Positions 55,086 through 64,000 of a stretch of DNA of 64,000 nucleotides are shown piece after piece. Under the pieces are notes generated by a model. That model was not told where the DNA came from and made no database searches. It saw only the letters and a program-made list of their open reading frames with translations. A program made the position numbers and the translations under genes. The stretch comes from Bacteroides sp. (GTDB lineage Bacteria; Bacteroidota; Bacteroidia; Bacteroidales; Bacteroidaceae), in assembly GCA_017472925.1 (NCBI GenBank), contig JAFUNS010000025.1:1-64000 (forward strand), written 5' to 3'. Position 1 is the stretch's first letter, and each line of letters begins with the position of its first letter.

Positions 55086-56411
55086 TTACCTGCACAAAAA
55101 CTTAAGGACAAACGAGGCACCGTGTGGTTCTACATTGCTCACCGAAATACTGCCGCCATGCAGTGCCATTACCTGCTTACAAAGACTGAGACCAATGCCT
55201 GAACCACTGTTTTTAGTAGTAAAGAAGGGAACATAAATACGCTCCATCACATTAGGCAAGATACCCAAACCATTGTCCGTAACAGACAAATGGAAGATAC
55301 GTTTATCTGCCTGGAAATGAGTAGCAATGCGTATTTCAGGATGAGGCTGGTCTTCGCACGCTTCTTTAGCATTCTTCAACAAGTTAATGAGCACTTGCTC
55401 TATCTGCGAACGGTCTATTCGCAACACAAAGTCTTCGTCCTCCAGCTCATAAGTATAGATAACCGGTCCATTAGGGTAGAGATTACGGATATCGGCCAAC
55501 AAATCACCGATGCGTATAGGCATGAGGGTAGGTGAGGGGAGGTAGGCCAACTTACGGTAATTGGTCACAAAACTCTGCATGCCTTTGCTTCGACGGTTAA
55601 TGACACGCATACCTTGCGAAATCATCTCGTCCTCATCCTCATCTCTGTTGGGATTCTTCAAGCTGATACTCAGCGTATCACTCAATGAAATGATAGGAGC
55701 GATGGAGTTCATGATTTCGTGTGTAAGTACATGAATGAGTTTCTGCCAGGCCTCCAGTTCGTTTTCTTCAAGTACGGAACGAATGTTCTTCAAGTTTATC
55801 AGACGGAATTCCTTTTGAGGTGTATTATAAATGGTAATGGTGACGGCCATATCCTGAATAAAGTCTTCGCGATAAAGCTTCACTACTTTCACCTCACCGG
55901 GTGGCAAGTTGGCCAGGATGCCCGAAAGCTCCTTATTGAATACATTCAATTCTTCAAGTGAGTGGATGTAATGCCCCAAAAGATCGTAAACGGCAGCTTT
56001 GTTCATCCAATGAATACGTTGGTCCTTGTCGGCCACAATCAAACTACAGTCTACCGTATCAAGCAGAGTTTCATAATAATGATACCGTTCTTCCTGATTG
56101 GCCTGCTTCTGCCGGAAATCGGTTACCACCTGATTGATTTCCCTCTTCAGTCGTTCCTCCATCGTATTCTTTTCCTTGGTGGAGAAACTTAATAAAAAAT
56201 CATTATACCGGATACTATCTATCATCCGCATGACAAGTTTAGTGGAATGGTGCAGCATATAGCAGGCATACACCATAAGCCCTACAATTCCCAGAACGGA
56301 AAACAACAGCGAGAAGTATAGTCCGTTCTGATAGAAAAGTACCGAAGCAACGGTAAGTGCCATCACCACTACTATCAGTAATGCTATGCGGAGTGAATAG
56401 AATAGATTCAT
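55086..56411 (-). CDS. Sensor histidine kinase partner of the sigma-54 activator
   Basis: 441 residues. Two N-terminal membrane helices lie close together (about 7-52, ALLIVVVMALTVASVLFY and LFSVLGIVGLMVYACYM), so little protein is outside. A PAS-like region spans about 105-200. The His box is KLIHVLTHEIMNSIAPII (HExxN). The HATPase has LINLLKNAKEACED, DNGLGILPNVMERIYVPFFT and GSGIGLSLCKQVMALHGG. Its start overlaps the regulator stop by 4 bases. The pair probably controls the divergent export operon; the signal is unknown. Confidence 0.93.
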   Translation of the reverse strand: MNLFYSLRIALLIVVVMALTVASVLFYQNGLYFSLLFSVLGIVGLMVYACYMLHHSTKLVMRMIDSIRYNDFLLSFSTKEKNTMEERLKREINQVVTDFRQKQANQEERYHYYETLLDTVDCSLIVADKDQRIHWMNKAAVYDLLGHYIHSLEELNVFNKELSGILANLPPGEVKVVKLYREDFIQDMAVTITIYNTPQKEFRLINLKNIRSVLEENELEAWQKLIHVLTHEIMNSIAPIISLSDTLSISLKNPNRDEDEDEMISQGMRVINRRSKGMQSFVTNYRKLAYLPSPTLMPIRIGDLLADIRNLYPNGPVIYTYELEDEDFVLRIDRSQIEQVLINLLKNAKEACEDQPHPEIRIATHFQADKRIFHLSVTDNGLGILPNVMERIYVPFFTTKNSGSGIGLSLCKQVMALHGGSISVSNVEPHGASFVLKFLCR

Positions 56412-57775
56412 TGTTCCAACTTTTCGAGTTTACGGTAGAGTGAATAACGGGTAATCCCCAAATACTCAGCAGCCTGCGAAAGGTTACCATTGGCTCGTCT
56501 CATGGCTCTTTCAATGGTTTCTTTTTCCACTTTTTCCAAATTCAGAGTGCCCGTAGACTCCTCTATCTTTTCGGGTTGGGGCTCCAGCATAAAGTCTCTG
56601 GCTCTTAGCTGGAAGGAATCCGAAAGGAGTACAGTGCGTTCTATGGTATGTTGCAATTCGCGCACATTTCCCGGCCAAGGATACTTTGACAATTTCAGCT
56701 TGGCCTCACGAGTCAGGCCCTTGACTTCCTTTTTATATTTATGGGCATATTTCTCCACAAAAAAGTCGGCCAGCAAGAGGATGTCGTCTCCTCGTTCCCG
56801 GAGAGGGGGGACCTGTATTTCAATGGTATTGATTCGGTAAAACAAATCCTGACGGAACTTGCCCTCGGCCACCATCTGACGGAGGTTGCAATTGGTGGCA
56901 CAAATAAGGCGCACATCAATGGGGATGGTTTTGGTAGATCCCAAACGGGAGATTTCGCGTTTTTCCAAAGCAGTAAGCAACTTGCTCTGCATGGCAAGGG
57001 AGAGGTTTCCTATTTCGTCCAGGAAGAGGGTACCCCCCGAAGCGGTTTCCATACGTCCGGCTTTGGAGGTATGGGCATCGGTAAAGGCTCCTTTCTCGTA
57101 ACCAAAGAGTTCGCTCTCAAACAAGGATTCGGGTATGCTACCTAAGTCAATGGACACAAAAGGGCGGTCCTTACGGGTAGAGCAGAAACGTAATGAACGG
57201 GCCACCAAATCTTTTCCTGTACCGTTTTCACCCAAAATCAAAATATTGGCATCGGTATCTCCCAACTTGTAGATGGTTTCGTTCACTTGACGCATAGCGG
57301 GCGATTTACCTATCATCTCCGGTTGTTTATCAGCTTGTCCATTCAACGCATCAATCTGTTCTTTCATCTTCCGGACTTTCTTTTGCGATTCACTCAACTT
57401 TACCGCCGTTGAGAGGGTAGCCAGCAACTTCTCTTTCTCCCAAGGTTTGGATACAAAATCGGTAGCACCGGCTTTGATGGCTCTCACCACCTTATCGGTA
57501 TCGGTATAGGCAGTCATAAAGACCACTATCGCTTCCGGGTCTTGTTTCAAGATACGTTTCAAACATTCAAACCCCTCATCACCATTCACTGCATCCCGAC
57601 TGAAGTTCATATCAAGTAGAATTACGTCGGGCATAAAGTTGGTCATGAAATACTCAATTCTTGAAGGTTGGGTAGTAACCTTCACTTTTTCTACATGTGG
57701 TGACAACAACAAATTCAATGCAAAAAGTATGTCTTCATTGTCGTCTACAACCAAAATTTTTCCTTTTTTTGCCAT
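56408..57775 (-). CDS. Sigma-54-dependent response regulator (NtrC type)
   Basis: 455 residues. Receiver domain 1-125 with acceptor Asp in DVILLDMNFS and switch residues MTAYTDTD and FVSKPWEKEK. The AAA+ domain has ILGENGTGKDLVARSLRF, the sigma-54-contacting GAFTDA in FGYEKGAFTDAHTS, and LFLDEIGNLS. The Fis-type helix-turn-helix at the C-terminus is NLSQAAEYLGITRYSLYRKL. The start at 57775 (MAKKGKILVVDDNEDILFA, cut) is preferred; a frame from 57877 would cover the palindromic operator sites. It is divergent from the TolC operon. Confidence 0.96.
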   Translation of the reverse strand: MAKKGKILVVDDNEDILFALNLLLSPHVEKVKVTTQPSRIEYFMTNFMPDVILLDMNFSRDAVNGDEGFECLKRILKQDPEAIVVFMTAYTDTDKVVRAIKAGATDFVSKPWEKEKLLATLSTAVKLSESQKKVRKMKEQIDALNGQADKQPEMIGKSPAMRQVNETIYKLGDTDANILILGENGTGKDLVARSLRFCSTRKDRPFVSIDLGSIPESLFESELFGYEKGAFTDAHTSKAGRMETASGGTLFLDEIGNLSLAMQSKLLTALEKREISRLGSTKTIPIDVRLICATNCNLRQMVAEGKFRQDLFYRINTIEIQVPPLRERGDDILLLADFFVEKYAHKYKKEVKGLTREAKLKLSKYPWPGNVRELQHTIERTVLLSDSFQLRARDFMLEPQPEKIEESTGTLNLEKVEKETIERAMRRANGNLSQAAEYLGITRYSLYRKLEKLEQ

Positions 57776-57813
57776 ATCGGGGCAAATATACAAAATATAT
57801 TTGTGTGTTGTAT

Positions 57814-57849
57814 GTGCGAAATCGCACGTTTTTTGTGCGAATTCGCACA
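57814..57849. promoter_or_regulatory. Two palindromic upstream activator sites, 21 bp apart
   Basis: GTGCGAAATCGCAC (57814-57827) and TGTGCGAATTCGCACA (57834-57849). The second is a perfect 16-bp palindrome; the first has the same GTGCGA/TCGCAC arms. Centres are 21 bp apart, two helical turns, and lie about 90-110 bases upstream of the predicted sigma-54 start: the expected place for dimers of the neighbouring activator. Confidence 0.75.
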
Positions 57850-57903
57850 CTTTTTCTCGTGTTAATAAATGTTTCATCGTTGATTATCAACCGATTGATA
57901 CTT

Positions 57904-57919
57904 TGGCACGGTTTTTGTA
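57904..57919 (+). promoter_or_regulatory. Sigma-54 (-24/-12) promoter of the export operon
   Basis: TGGCAC (57904-57909), five bases, TTGTA (57915-57919), against the consensus TGGCAC-N5-TTGCA. Only the C of the -12 GC is changed. The tolC-type gene starts about 22 bases after the predicted transcription start. Confidence 0.78.
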
Positions 57920-57951
57920 GTATAAATAATAGATATTTTAAAAAAAGCAGG

Positions 57952-59412
57952 ATGAAAAAGCTATTAACTATTGGATTACTTTTGGGTGCGGAAATGTTAT
58001 CCGCCCAACAACCGACAATGGACCTTACCTTGTCGCAAGCCATTGAAATTGCTCAGGAAAATTCGCCCGAAGCACAAGCTGCACGCCATACCTATCGGTC
58101 GGCCTACTGGAACTATCGATACTATAAAGCCAACTATCTGCCTTCGCTGACTTTGACATCGAACCCTACGTTCAACGAGCAGATTAATAAGATTACCCAG
58201 CCCGACGGTACCAACCTGTTCATCAAACAGAACCAGTTGAGCACCGACTTGAGTATGACCATCAATCAAAACATTCCCCTGACAGGCGGTAATTTCTTCG
58301 TAAAAAGCACGCTCACTCGCTTGGATGAATTTGAGAACGATGTAACGGCCTACAATTCGCAACCGTTAGTCATCGGCTATCAACAAACCTTATTAGGATA
58401 TAATTCCTTGAAGTGGGACAAGCGGATAGAGCCGGTGCGCTACCGCGAAGCACGGAAGAATTACAACGAAGCCCTGGAACTGGTCGCTTCACAAACCAGT
58501 AATTTGTTCTTTAACTTGGCTACGGCACAAGCCAATCTGGACATTGCCTCGTCCAATTACGCTTCGGCCGATACCTTATATAGATACGCGCAAGGCCGCT
58601 ACAACATCGGAACCATTACCGAAAACGAAATGCTGCAACTCGAAATAAACAAGCTTTCGGGTGAAACGGACATGATGAATGCCCGCATCGAAGTGGAAGA
58701 CCAGATGCAAACACTCCGCTCATTCTTAGGCATACAGGATGATGTGGAAATTCGGGTGATTACCGACAACGAAGTTCCCGACTTCCAAGTGCCCATGGCC
58801 GATGCCCTTCAGAAAGCTTTGGCCAATAGTCCCGACCCTGAAATGTACGAACGCATGAAAATCCAGAGCAAAAGCAATTTGGCCTATGCCAAAGGAAATG
58901 CCGGATTGAAAGCCGACCTCTATGTACAATTCGGCCTTTCGCAAACGGGCAACAAGCTCCGCGACTCGTATCGCGACCCCATGAACCAATATTACGCCAG
59001 CATAGGCATTTCGCTTCCTATCCTGGATTGGGGGAGAGCCAAAGGACAAGTACGTGTGGCCCGCTCGAATGTGGATTTGGTGAATACACAAGCCGAACAG
59101 GGCATGAAGGACTTTGAACTGAATGTCTGCAAAATGGTACGCCAATTCAACTTGCAACGCCAATACGTAGTAGTGGCCTCGAAAGCCGACCGTACCGCCG
59201 ACCGCCGCTATGATGTAGCCAAGCGCCTATATATCTTAGGTAAGAGCACCATTCTCGATTTGAATGCCGCCACTACCGAGAAAGATGCAGCCCGCCGTAG
59301 CTACATCGCTGCCCTGAAAACCTATTGGAGTCTATACTACGGACTCCGTAGCATGACAGGATACGATTACGAAAAGAACCAAAAAATAGCTGAAAATTAT
59401 CCGGAAATATAA
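57952..59412 (+). CDS. TolC-family outer membrane efflux protein
   Basis: 486 residues with a signal peptide (LLTIGLLLGAEMLSAQ). Two OEP repeats are visible, the first from about 25 (LTLSQAIEIAQENSPEAQAA) and the second from about 290 (PMADALQKALANSPDPEMYE), with long coiled-coil helices ending near YDVAKRLYILGKSTILDLNA. It forms the outer membrane channel for the exporter encoded by the next genes. The ATG at 57952 fits the signal peptide; the frame is open further upstream but overlaps the promoter elements. Confidence 0.93.
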   Translation: MKKLLTIGLLLGAEMLSAQQPTMDLTLSQAIEIAQENSPEAQAARHTYRSAYWNYRYYKANYLPSLTLTSNPTFNEQINKITQPDGTNLFIKQNQLSTDLSMTINQNIPLTGGNFFVKSTLTRLDEFENDVTAYNSQPLVIGYQQTLLGYNSLKWDKRIEPVRYREARKNYNEALELVASQTSNLFFNLATAQANLDIASSNYASADTLYRYAQGRYNIGTITENEMLQLEINKLSGETDMMNARIEVEDQMQTLRSFLGIQDDVEIRVITDNEVPDFQVPMADALQKALANSPDPEMYERMKIQSKSNLAYAKGNAGLKADLYVQFGLSQTGNKLRDSYRDPMNQYYASIGISLPILDWGRAKGQVRVARSNVDLVNTQAEQGMKDFELNVCKMVRQFNLQRQYVVVASKADRTADRRYDVAKRLYILGKSTILDLNAATTEKDAARRSYIAALKTYWSLYYGLRSMTGYDYEKNQKIAENYPEI

Positions 59413-59424
59413 AAACAAAACAAT

Positions 59425-60669
59425 ATGGATTTTAAGATTGAAAAAAAACCGTGGTACATCCGTTACCGTTATTACCTGATTGCAGGAGCTGCCTTCATGG
59501 TATTCTTAATCTATGTCATCTCCCTTTCCCTAGGTCCCAGAAAGTTGCGCATAGAGAGTGAAAACATCCAGATAGCCGAAGTAAAGAACGGCAAGTTTAT
59601 GGAATACGTCGATGTAGAAGGACTGGTGCAACCCATCCTTACCATCAAAGTGAACACCCGCGAAGACGGAAGCGTGGAACGAATTGTCAACGAAGAGGGC
59701 GCCACCCTGAAAAAGGGAGATACCATTCTGATACTCTCGAACCCCGAACTGATGCGCGAAATAGAAGACCAGCGCGATGAATGGGAAAACCAACGCTACT
59801 CCTACAAAGAACGCGAAATCGAAATGGAGCAGAAGAGCCTGACCTTGAAACAACAAGCCCTTCAGGCACAATACGAAATGAGTCGTCTGCAAAAGAATTT
59901 CGGATTGGAAAAGGAAGAATACCAGATGGGTATCAAGAGCAAGGCACAACTCGAAGTGAGCGAAGACGAATACAACTACAACATCCAGAAGACAGCCTTG
60001 CAGATGGAAAGCCTCCGACATGATTCGGCCATGACCGTTGTACGCAAGGAACTCCTGCGCAATGAAATGGAGCGCGGGCAAAAGAAATACTTGCGAAGCA
60101 TGGACAGACTGGACGGGCTGGTAGTGCGTGCACCCATCGACGGACAACTGAGTTATGTTAACGCTACCCCCGGACAACAAGTAGGCTCCAATACCAACAT
60201 TGCCGAAATCAAGGTGCTCGATGAGTTCAAGATTCATGCCCAGTTGAGTGAATACTACATCGACCGTATCAGCACCGGCCTACCCGCTACGGTGAACTAT
60301 CAGGGCAAGCGCTATCCACTAAAGATTACCAAGGTGGTTCCCGAAGTGAAAGACCGCATGTTCGATGTAGACTTGGTGTTTACCGGCGAAATGCCCGAAA
60401 ATGTGCGTGTGGGCAAGAGCTTCCGTGTACAGATAGAATTGGGACAACCCGAAGATGCTATCGTAGTACAACGAGGCAACTTCTACCAAGCCACCGGTGG
60501 ACAATGGATTTACAAGGTAGTGGGCGACAAGGCCGTTCGCGTGCCACTTACCATCGGTCGTCAGAATCCGCAACAATACGAGATTGCCGAGGGCTTGAAT
60601 CCTGGCGATAAAGTCATCGTTACCGGATACGATACTTTTGGCGAAGCCGAAGAATTGATTTTGAAATAA
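59425..60669 (+). CDS. HlyD-type periplasmic adaptor of an ABC exporter
   Basis: 414 residues. One N-terminal membrane helix (about 18-38, YLIAGAAFMVFLIYVISLSL). A barrel-sandwich domain (VKVNTREDGSVERIV onward), a long alpha-hairpin (about 115-225, RDEWENQRYSYKEREIEMEQ) and a second lipoyl half (VRAPIDGQLSYVNATPGQQV) follow. The beta-barrel and membrane-proximal domains complete the C-terminus. It would join the TolC channel to the permeases downstream. It starts 12 bases after the channel gene. Confidence 0.93.
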   Translation: MDFKIEKKPWYIRYRYYLIAGAAFMVFLIYVISLSLGPRKLRIESENIQIAEVKNGKFMEYVDVEGLVQPILTIKVNTREDGSVERIVNEEGATLKKGDTILILSNPELMREIEDQRDEWENQRYSYKEREIEMEQKSLTLKQQALQAQYEMSRLQKNFGLEKEEYQMGIKSKAQLEVSEDEYNYNIQKTALQMESLRHDSAMTVVRKELLRNEMERGQKKYLRSMDRLDGLVVRAPIDGQLSYVNATPGQQVGSNTNIAEIKVLDEFKIHAQLSEYYIDRISTGLPATVNYQGKRYPLKITKVVPEVKDRMFDVDLVFTGEMPENVRVGKSFRVQIELGQPEDAIVVQRGNFYQATGGQWIYKVVGDKAVRVPLTIGRQNPQQYEIAEGLNPGDKVIVTGYDTFGEAEELILK

Positions 60670-60681
60670 AAGATATATCAC

Positions 60682-63066
60682 ATGAAAACATTGAAATATG
60701 CCGTACGCTTCTTAGTCAGAAGTCGTTCGTACTCACTTATCAATCTGTTTGGCCTGGCATTCAGTTTGGCTTGTTGCATCATCCTGCTGCGGTACATCCA
60801 TCGCGAACTTACGGTGGATACCCATTGTGTGGATAGGGAACGGGTAGTAATTCCGTTACGTTATCTGAATAAAAACCTAAGTATGGCATCTACAGAATTC
60901 AGCGATACCACATTCATTCCTAATGAAAAGATAATACGACGGAGCAAATTTAATTTCAGTCAAGACGAATATATCAATTATAATGAAAATAACTATCGGG
61001 TGAATGTCATAAATACTGATACAGTATTTATGAAACTCTTTCACTATCCGTTGGTAGAAGGTAGCACTGACTTGTCTGTGCCAGGCCATGCCATTATTAC
61101 CCGAGATATGGCACAACGCCTATTCGGTAAGGAAAGTGCGATAGGAAAAGTCATCGAACACGACAAAGCAAGCATTACCATATATGGCGTCATTGACAAA
61201 CCGTCGTGCAAAACCCTATTTAATTTCGACATATTGATTTCCAAACAATTCACCGAAAGAGCTGAAATGGAACTGATAGAAGTATTGCCAAGCGTTGATT
61301 TGGAAGCTGTCAACAAAATTAGCAATGTCTTACGGAGATTCAAACTTCAAAATGGGAATTATTCACCTCTTCTGCATAGTTTTGAATTTGTTCCTATCAA
61401 AGACATGTACTTCCGCTATGGCAATCATGTAAAGGATTACCAAGAGAGATTCTTCACCTTCGGCTGTTCAGACTATTTGAACATACTCTTTATTGTGGCC
61501 TTGCTGCTTCTGTTTGTAGGTATAATGAATTTCATCAACCTCTATATGGTGTATATGATGAAACGTCAAAAGGAATACGGCATCAAGAAAGTTTACGGCT
61601 TGCAAAAGTGGCCATTGTTTATACAAATCTGGTCAGAAAATGTATTGTTAGCCTTCTGGGCACTGATGGTGGCATGGTTCATCATCGAGATTACCCAAAT
61701 ACCTGTAGCCCGTTTGTTGGGAACAGAGATGGCCTATAGCCCGTTCGACTTTTATCTGTCTATCGGCTTCCTATTGGTTTTACCGTTGGTAACTTCCATC
61801 TATCCATACATCCGTTATCAGTACATGTCACCCATCACCTCCATGCGTTCTATTGTAACTGACCGCCAGTCGGTAGCTACCCGCATGATGCTCCTTTCTG
61901 TGCAATACGTGGTAACCTTTGTACTGATGGTATTCTCGCTCTATTTGAACAAGCATTTCCAGTTCCTCATCAATACCTCTCCAGGATTCCGTACCGAAAG
62001 AATACTCGAAGCCAGTTTGGTAGAAAGTACTGCAAACCTTAATGATTTTGAGGCATCATTAGGAAGAATAGATAAAGTAAATCAAAAGTTGCAGGAATGT
62101 CCGGATATTGAAACATGGTCACAAAGTGGAAGCATCATTAAAGGAACAAGTTTCACAAAGACCTATTACGATGACAAGGACCAAGCATTCGAACTGAATT
62201 CTCCTATTCAATTTACTTCTTCTTTCATGAAAATTTATGATTTGAAAATAGTAGAAGGAGAACTTCCCGACTCAACAGACTTTCGTACTCCTGTCATTGT
62301 AATAAATCGTGCAGCCATGAAACTAATGGGTTATAAACACATAGAAGAAGCATTCATCCGTCCAAATGAGCCTATATTTAGATTTTATACGTCCGAGGGA
62401 GTCACAGAATATGGGAAATCCCTGCAACCAGTAGCAGCCGTGATAGAAGACTATTACTCGGGACATATCACAGAAGGAGTGAAACCAATGATAGCTGTGT
62501 ATCAAGTCGATAAAGTGAATAACATATCTACCGGCAAGCATTATCTCGTTGTTCGTGAAGGTAAGGAACAAGCCGTTATCGACTATTTGAAAAAAATTGT
62601 CCGCGAAGTGTATAATACCGAAGAGTTGGAATATTCCTGGATTTCCGACCAAGTGAAGGCCATCTACGACGAAGACCGTCGTGTAGCCACCATCTATACC
62701 ATTTTTGCCTTGATAGCCATCGGTGTATCGTGCTTGGGCTTGTTCGGCATCTCGCTTTTCGATATCCGCCAGCGCTATCGCGAAATAGGTATCCGCAAGG
62801 TGAACGGTGCCGGCATGAAGGATTTGTACAAGCTGCTCTTCCGCAAATATGTCCTGATATTGGTGGCCTCGTTTGCCGTTGCCATCCCCTTGGCGTGGTA
62901 TGCCATCCATATCTATACGGCCGACTTTGTGGTGAAGGCTCCGGTGGGCATCGATGTATTCCTCATCGCCCTGCTGGTCATTGCCCTCATTTCACTCGGC
63001 ACCTTGTATTGGCAGATACGGAAAGCAGCAAACATCAATCCGTCCATTGTTATGAAACGAGAATAA
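60682..63066 (+). CDS. ABC transporter permease, MacB/FtsX type
   Basis: 794 residues. A first helix (about 20-40, INLFGLAFSLACCIILL) is followed by a MacB-PCD-like periplasmic domain. Three FtsX helices lie around 265-385 (LNILFIVALLLLFVGIMNFI, QKEYGIKKVYGLQK coupling helix). A second periplasmic domain and a second FtsX set (about 675-785, QRYREIGIRKVNGAGMKDLY) follow. No ATPase domain is present; the partner ATPase must be encoded beyond the window. It lies 12 bases after the adaptor gene. Its first 56 residues are identical to those of the next permease. Confidence 0.92.
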   Translation: MKTLKYAVRFLVRSRSYSLINLFGLAFSLACCIILLRYIHRELTVDTHCVDRERVVIPLRYLNKNLSMASTEFSDTTFIPNEKIIRRSKFNFSQDEYINYNENNYRVNVINTDTVFMKLFHYPLVEGSTDLSVPGHAIITRDMAQRLFGKESAIGKVIEHDKASITIYGVIDKPSCKTLFNFDILISKQFTERAEMELIEVLPSVDLEAVNKISNVLRRFKLQNGNYSPLLHSFEFVPIKDMYFRYGNHVKDYQERFFTFGCSDYLNILFIVALLLLFVGIMNFINLYMVYMMKRQKEYGIKKVYGLQKWPLFIQIWSENVLLAFWALMVAWFIIEITQIPVARLLGTEMAYSPFDFYLSIGFLLVLPLVTSIYPYIRYQYMSPITSMRSIVTDRQSVATRMMLLSVQYVVTFVLMVFSLYLNKHFQFLINTSPGFRTERILEASLVESTANLNDFEASLGRIDKVNQKLQECPDIETWSQSGSIIKGTSFTKTYYDDKDQAFELNSPIQFTSSFMKIYDLKIVEGELPDSTDFRTPVIVINRAAMKLMGYKHIEEAFIRPNEPIFRFYTSEGVTEYGKSLQPVAAVIEDYYSGHITEGVKPMIAVYQVDKVNNISTGKHYLVVREGKEQAVIDYLKKIVREVYNTEELEYSWISDQVKAIYDEDRRVATIYTIFALIAIGVSCLGLFGISLFDIRQRYREIGIRKVNGAGMKDLYKLLFRKYVLILVASFAVAIPLAWYAIHIYTADFVVKAPVGIDVFLIALLVIALISLGTLYWQIRKAANINPSIVMKRE

Positions 63067-63070
63067 TATT

Positions 63071-63168
63071 TCACCACAGATTATACAGATGAACACAGAT
63101 TTTTTTATTCTTTTCATCAAAATAATATATATCCTAATTTGTGGAAATCTGTGTAATCTGTGATGAAT
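63071..63168. repeat. Inverted repeat between the two permease genes
   Basis: TCACCACAGATTATACAGAT and its near complement ATCTGTGTAATCTGTGATGA enclose an AT-rich centre. It has the same design as, but a different sequence from, the aggcacggatt family. Sitting inside an operon it could act as an attenuator. Confidence 0.65.
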
Positions 63169-63184
63169 TAAAACCCCAAAGAAT

Positions 63185-64000
63185 ATGAAAACATTGAAAT
63201 ACGCCGTACGCTTCTTAGTCAGAAGTCGTTCGTACTCACTTATCAATCTGTTTGGCCTTGCATTCAGCCTGGCTTGTTGCATCATCCTGCTGCGCTACAT
63301 CCATCGCGAACTTACGGTGGACACCCATTGTGTGGACCGTGAACGGGTAGTGGTGCCTATCCGGGACATTCAGGTAACAACGAGCCTATCGAATACATCG
63401 TATTGCGACTCGACCTATATTCCGGACGACCAAATCGTAAACCGTACCGGACTCAACTTCTACTCCTACGAGCGCGTGACATACAACGAGCAAGACTACT
63501 ACCTCGATTTCATAGCCGCCGATTCCAACTTCCTGCAAATGTTCCATTTTCCATTGGTAGCAGGAATCGCCAAGCTTTCCGCTCCCGATCATGCCCTCAT
63601 AACACAGGAATGTGCTACCCGCCTCTTTGGTCAGCAGAATCCGATAGGAAAAGTTTTGACTTACAATAAACAAGCATACACCATTCGTGGAGTCATCACC
63701 CCACCGGTCTGCAAGACCACCTTCCATTTCGATATGCTCGTCTATAACATGAATAAAGGTCATAGCATCGGGGCAGAACTGCTCCAAGTGCTACCGAGCG
63801 TGGATTTGGAAGCCGTGAACAAAGTTAGCGGTATATTCAGACAAATCGTGACACCGGACGGACATGTGTCTTCCTTGAAGCATAGCATAAAGTTCATCAC
63901 CTTGGAAGACCTCTACTTCAGCAAGCTGAAAAACGTACATTCAAGAGAACAGAACTGCCTAGTTTTCGGAAGTTCAGATTACCTGAACATCCTGTTTATC
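63185..64000 (+). CDS. Second ABC transporter permease, MacB/FtsX type (cut by window edge)
   Basis: 272 codons are present with no stop; the rest is beyond the right edge. It begins MKTLKYAVRFLVRSRSYSLI, the same as the preceding permease, and has the MacB-PCD-like domain (FLQMFHFPLVAGIAKLSAPD, ATRLFGQQNPIGKVLTYN) and LLQVLPSVDLEAVNKVSG. The last residues SSDYLNILFI enter the first FtsX helix at the same point as in the upstream gene. The two genes are paralogues, probably partners in one complex or alternative exporters. Confidence 0.9.
   Translation, partial: MKTLKYAVRFLVRSRSYSLINLFGLAFSLACCIILLRYIHRELTVDTHCVDRERVVVPIRDIQVTTSLSNTSYCDSTYIPDDQIVNRTGLNFYSYERVTYNEQDYYLDFIAADSNFLQMFHFPLVAGIAKLSAPDHALITQECATRLFGQQNPIGKVLTYNKQAYTIRGVITPPVCKTTFHFDMLVYNMNKGHSIGAELLQVLPSVDLEAVNKVSGIFRQIVTPDGHVSSLKHSIKFITLEDLYFSKLKNVHSREQNCLVFGSSDYLNILFI

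Noticed and set aside
60682..63066. Complete MacB with its ATPase
   Set aside because: No Walker A or ABC signature is present in this protein or its neighbours in the window; only the permease part is encoded.

Overview
The window reads as a chromosomal segment of a gut Bacteroidales bacterium (Bacteroides/Phocaeicola-like). This rests on the many promoters of the Bacteroidetes type (TTTG, 19-21 bases, TAnnTTTG), on families nearly confined to that group (DUF4221, DUF3244, SusC-like TonB receptors with CarboxypepD_reg partners, SpmA-SpmB fusion, tricorn-like S41 proteases), and on housekeeping proteins of Bacteroides type. The species is not determined.

Layout. 0-15.2 kb is mostly housekeeping: fucO (its last residues lie beyond the left edge), an ECF sigma factor with a membrane partner, a thioesterase, dprA, a candidate small RNA (4.02-4.09 kb), the fumarate reductase operon frdC-A-B, a PAP2 phosphatase, a zinc metallopeptidase, three orphan immunity-like genes (9.5-11.2 kb), and the overlapping parE-coaD-ctp operon. 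15.2-17.1 kb is gene-poor and decayed: short ctacat/atgtag motifs, 22-bp-period repeats, a transposase remnant, a 42-base perfect palindrome and two broken genes.

17.1-23.3 kb is the most unusual part. It is a visibly AT-rich, single-strand operon encoding an O-antigen-ligase-like TPR membrane protein, a DUF1573 lipoprotein, a radical SAM/SPASM-like enzyme, an 80-residue four-cysteine secreted peptide, a DUF4221 propeller lipoprotein, a CxxC lipoprotein and a dedicated signal peptidase I. It looks like a peptide maturation and export locus related to the poorly understood NVEALA-type loci of Bacteroides. A DUF3244 secreted protein and a membrane TPR/HTH regulator follow, then a second 22-bp-period repeat tract (26.07-26.27 kb).

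26.4-57.8 kb returns to core genes: a GNAT-like protein, a Ca2+/Na+ antiporter, SpmAB, a CarboxypepD_reg protein and TonB receptor, then ybeY, mnmG, apt, uvrC, dtd, mazG-like and deoC, an isoprenoid synthase, polA, ychF, mutS, tRNA-Gln, a tricorn-like protease and tyrS. A scar with a broken Bro-N antirepressor and a truncated HU-like gene lies at 29.9-30.8 kb. Four copies of one oriented palindromic repeat lie at 40.7-50.2 kb.

55.1-64 kb is one regulatory unit. A histidine kinase and a sigma-54 activator are divergent from a TolC/HlyD/ABC-permease export operon. The operon has a recognisable -24/-12 promoter with two palindromic upstream sites 21 bp apart, and its last two permease genes (the second cut by the window edge) have near-identical 5' ends.
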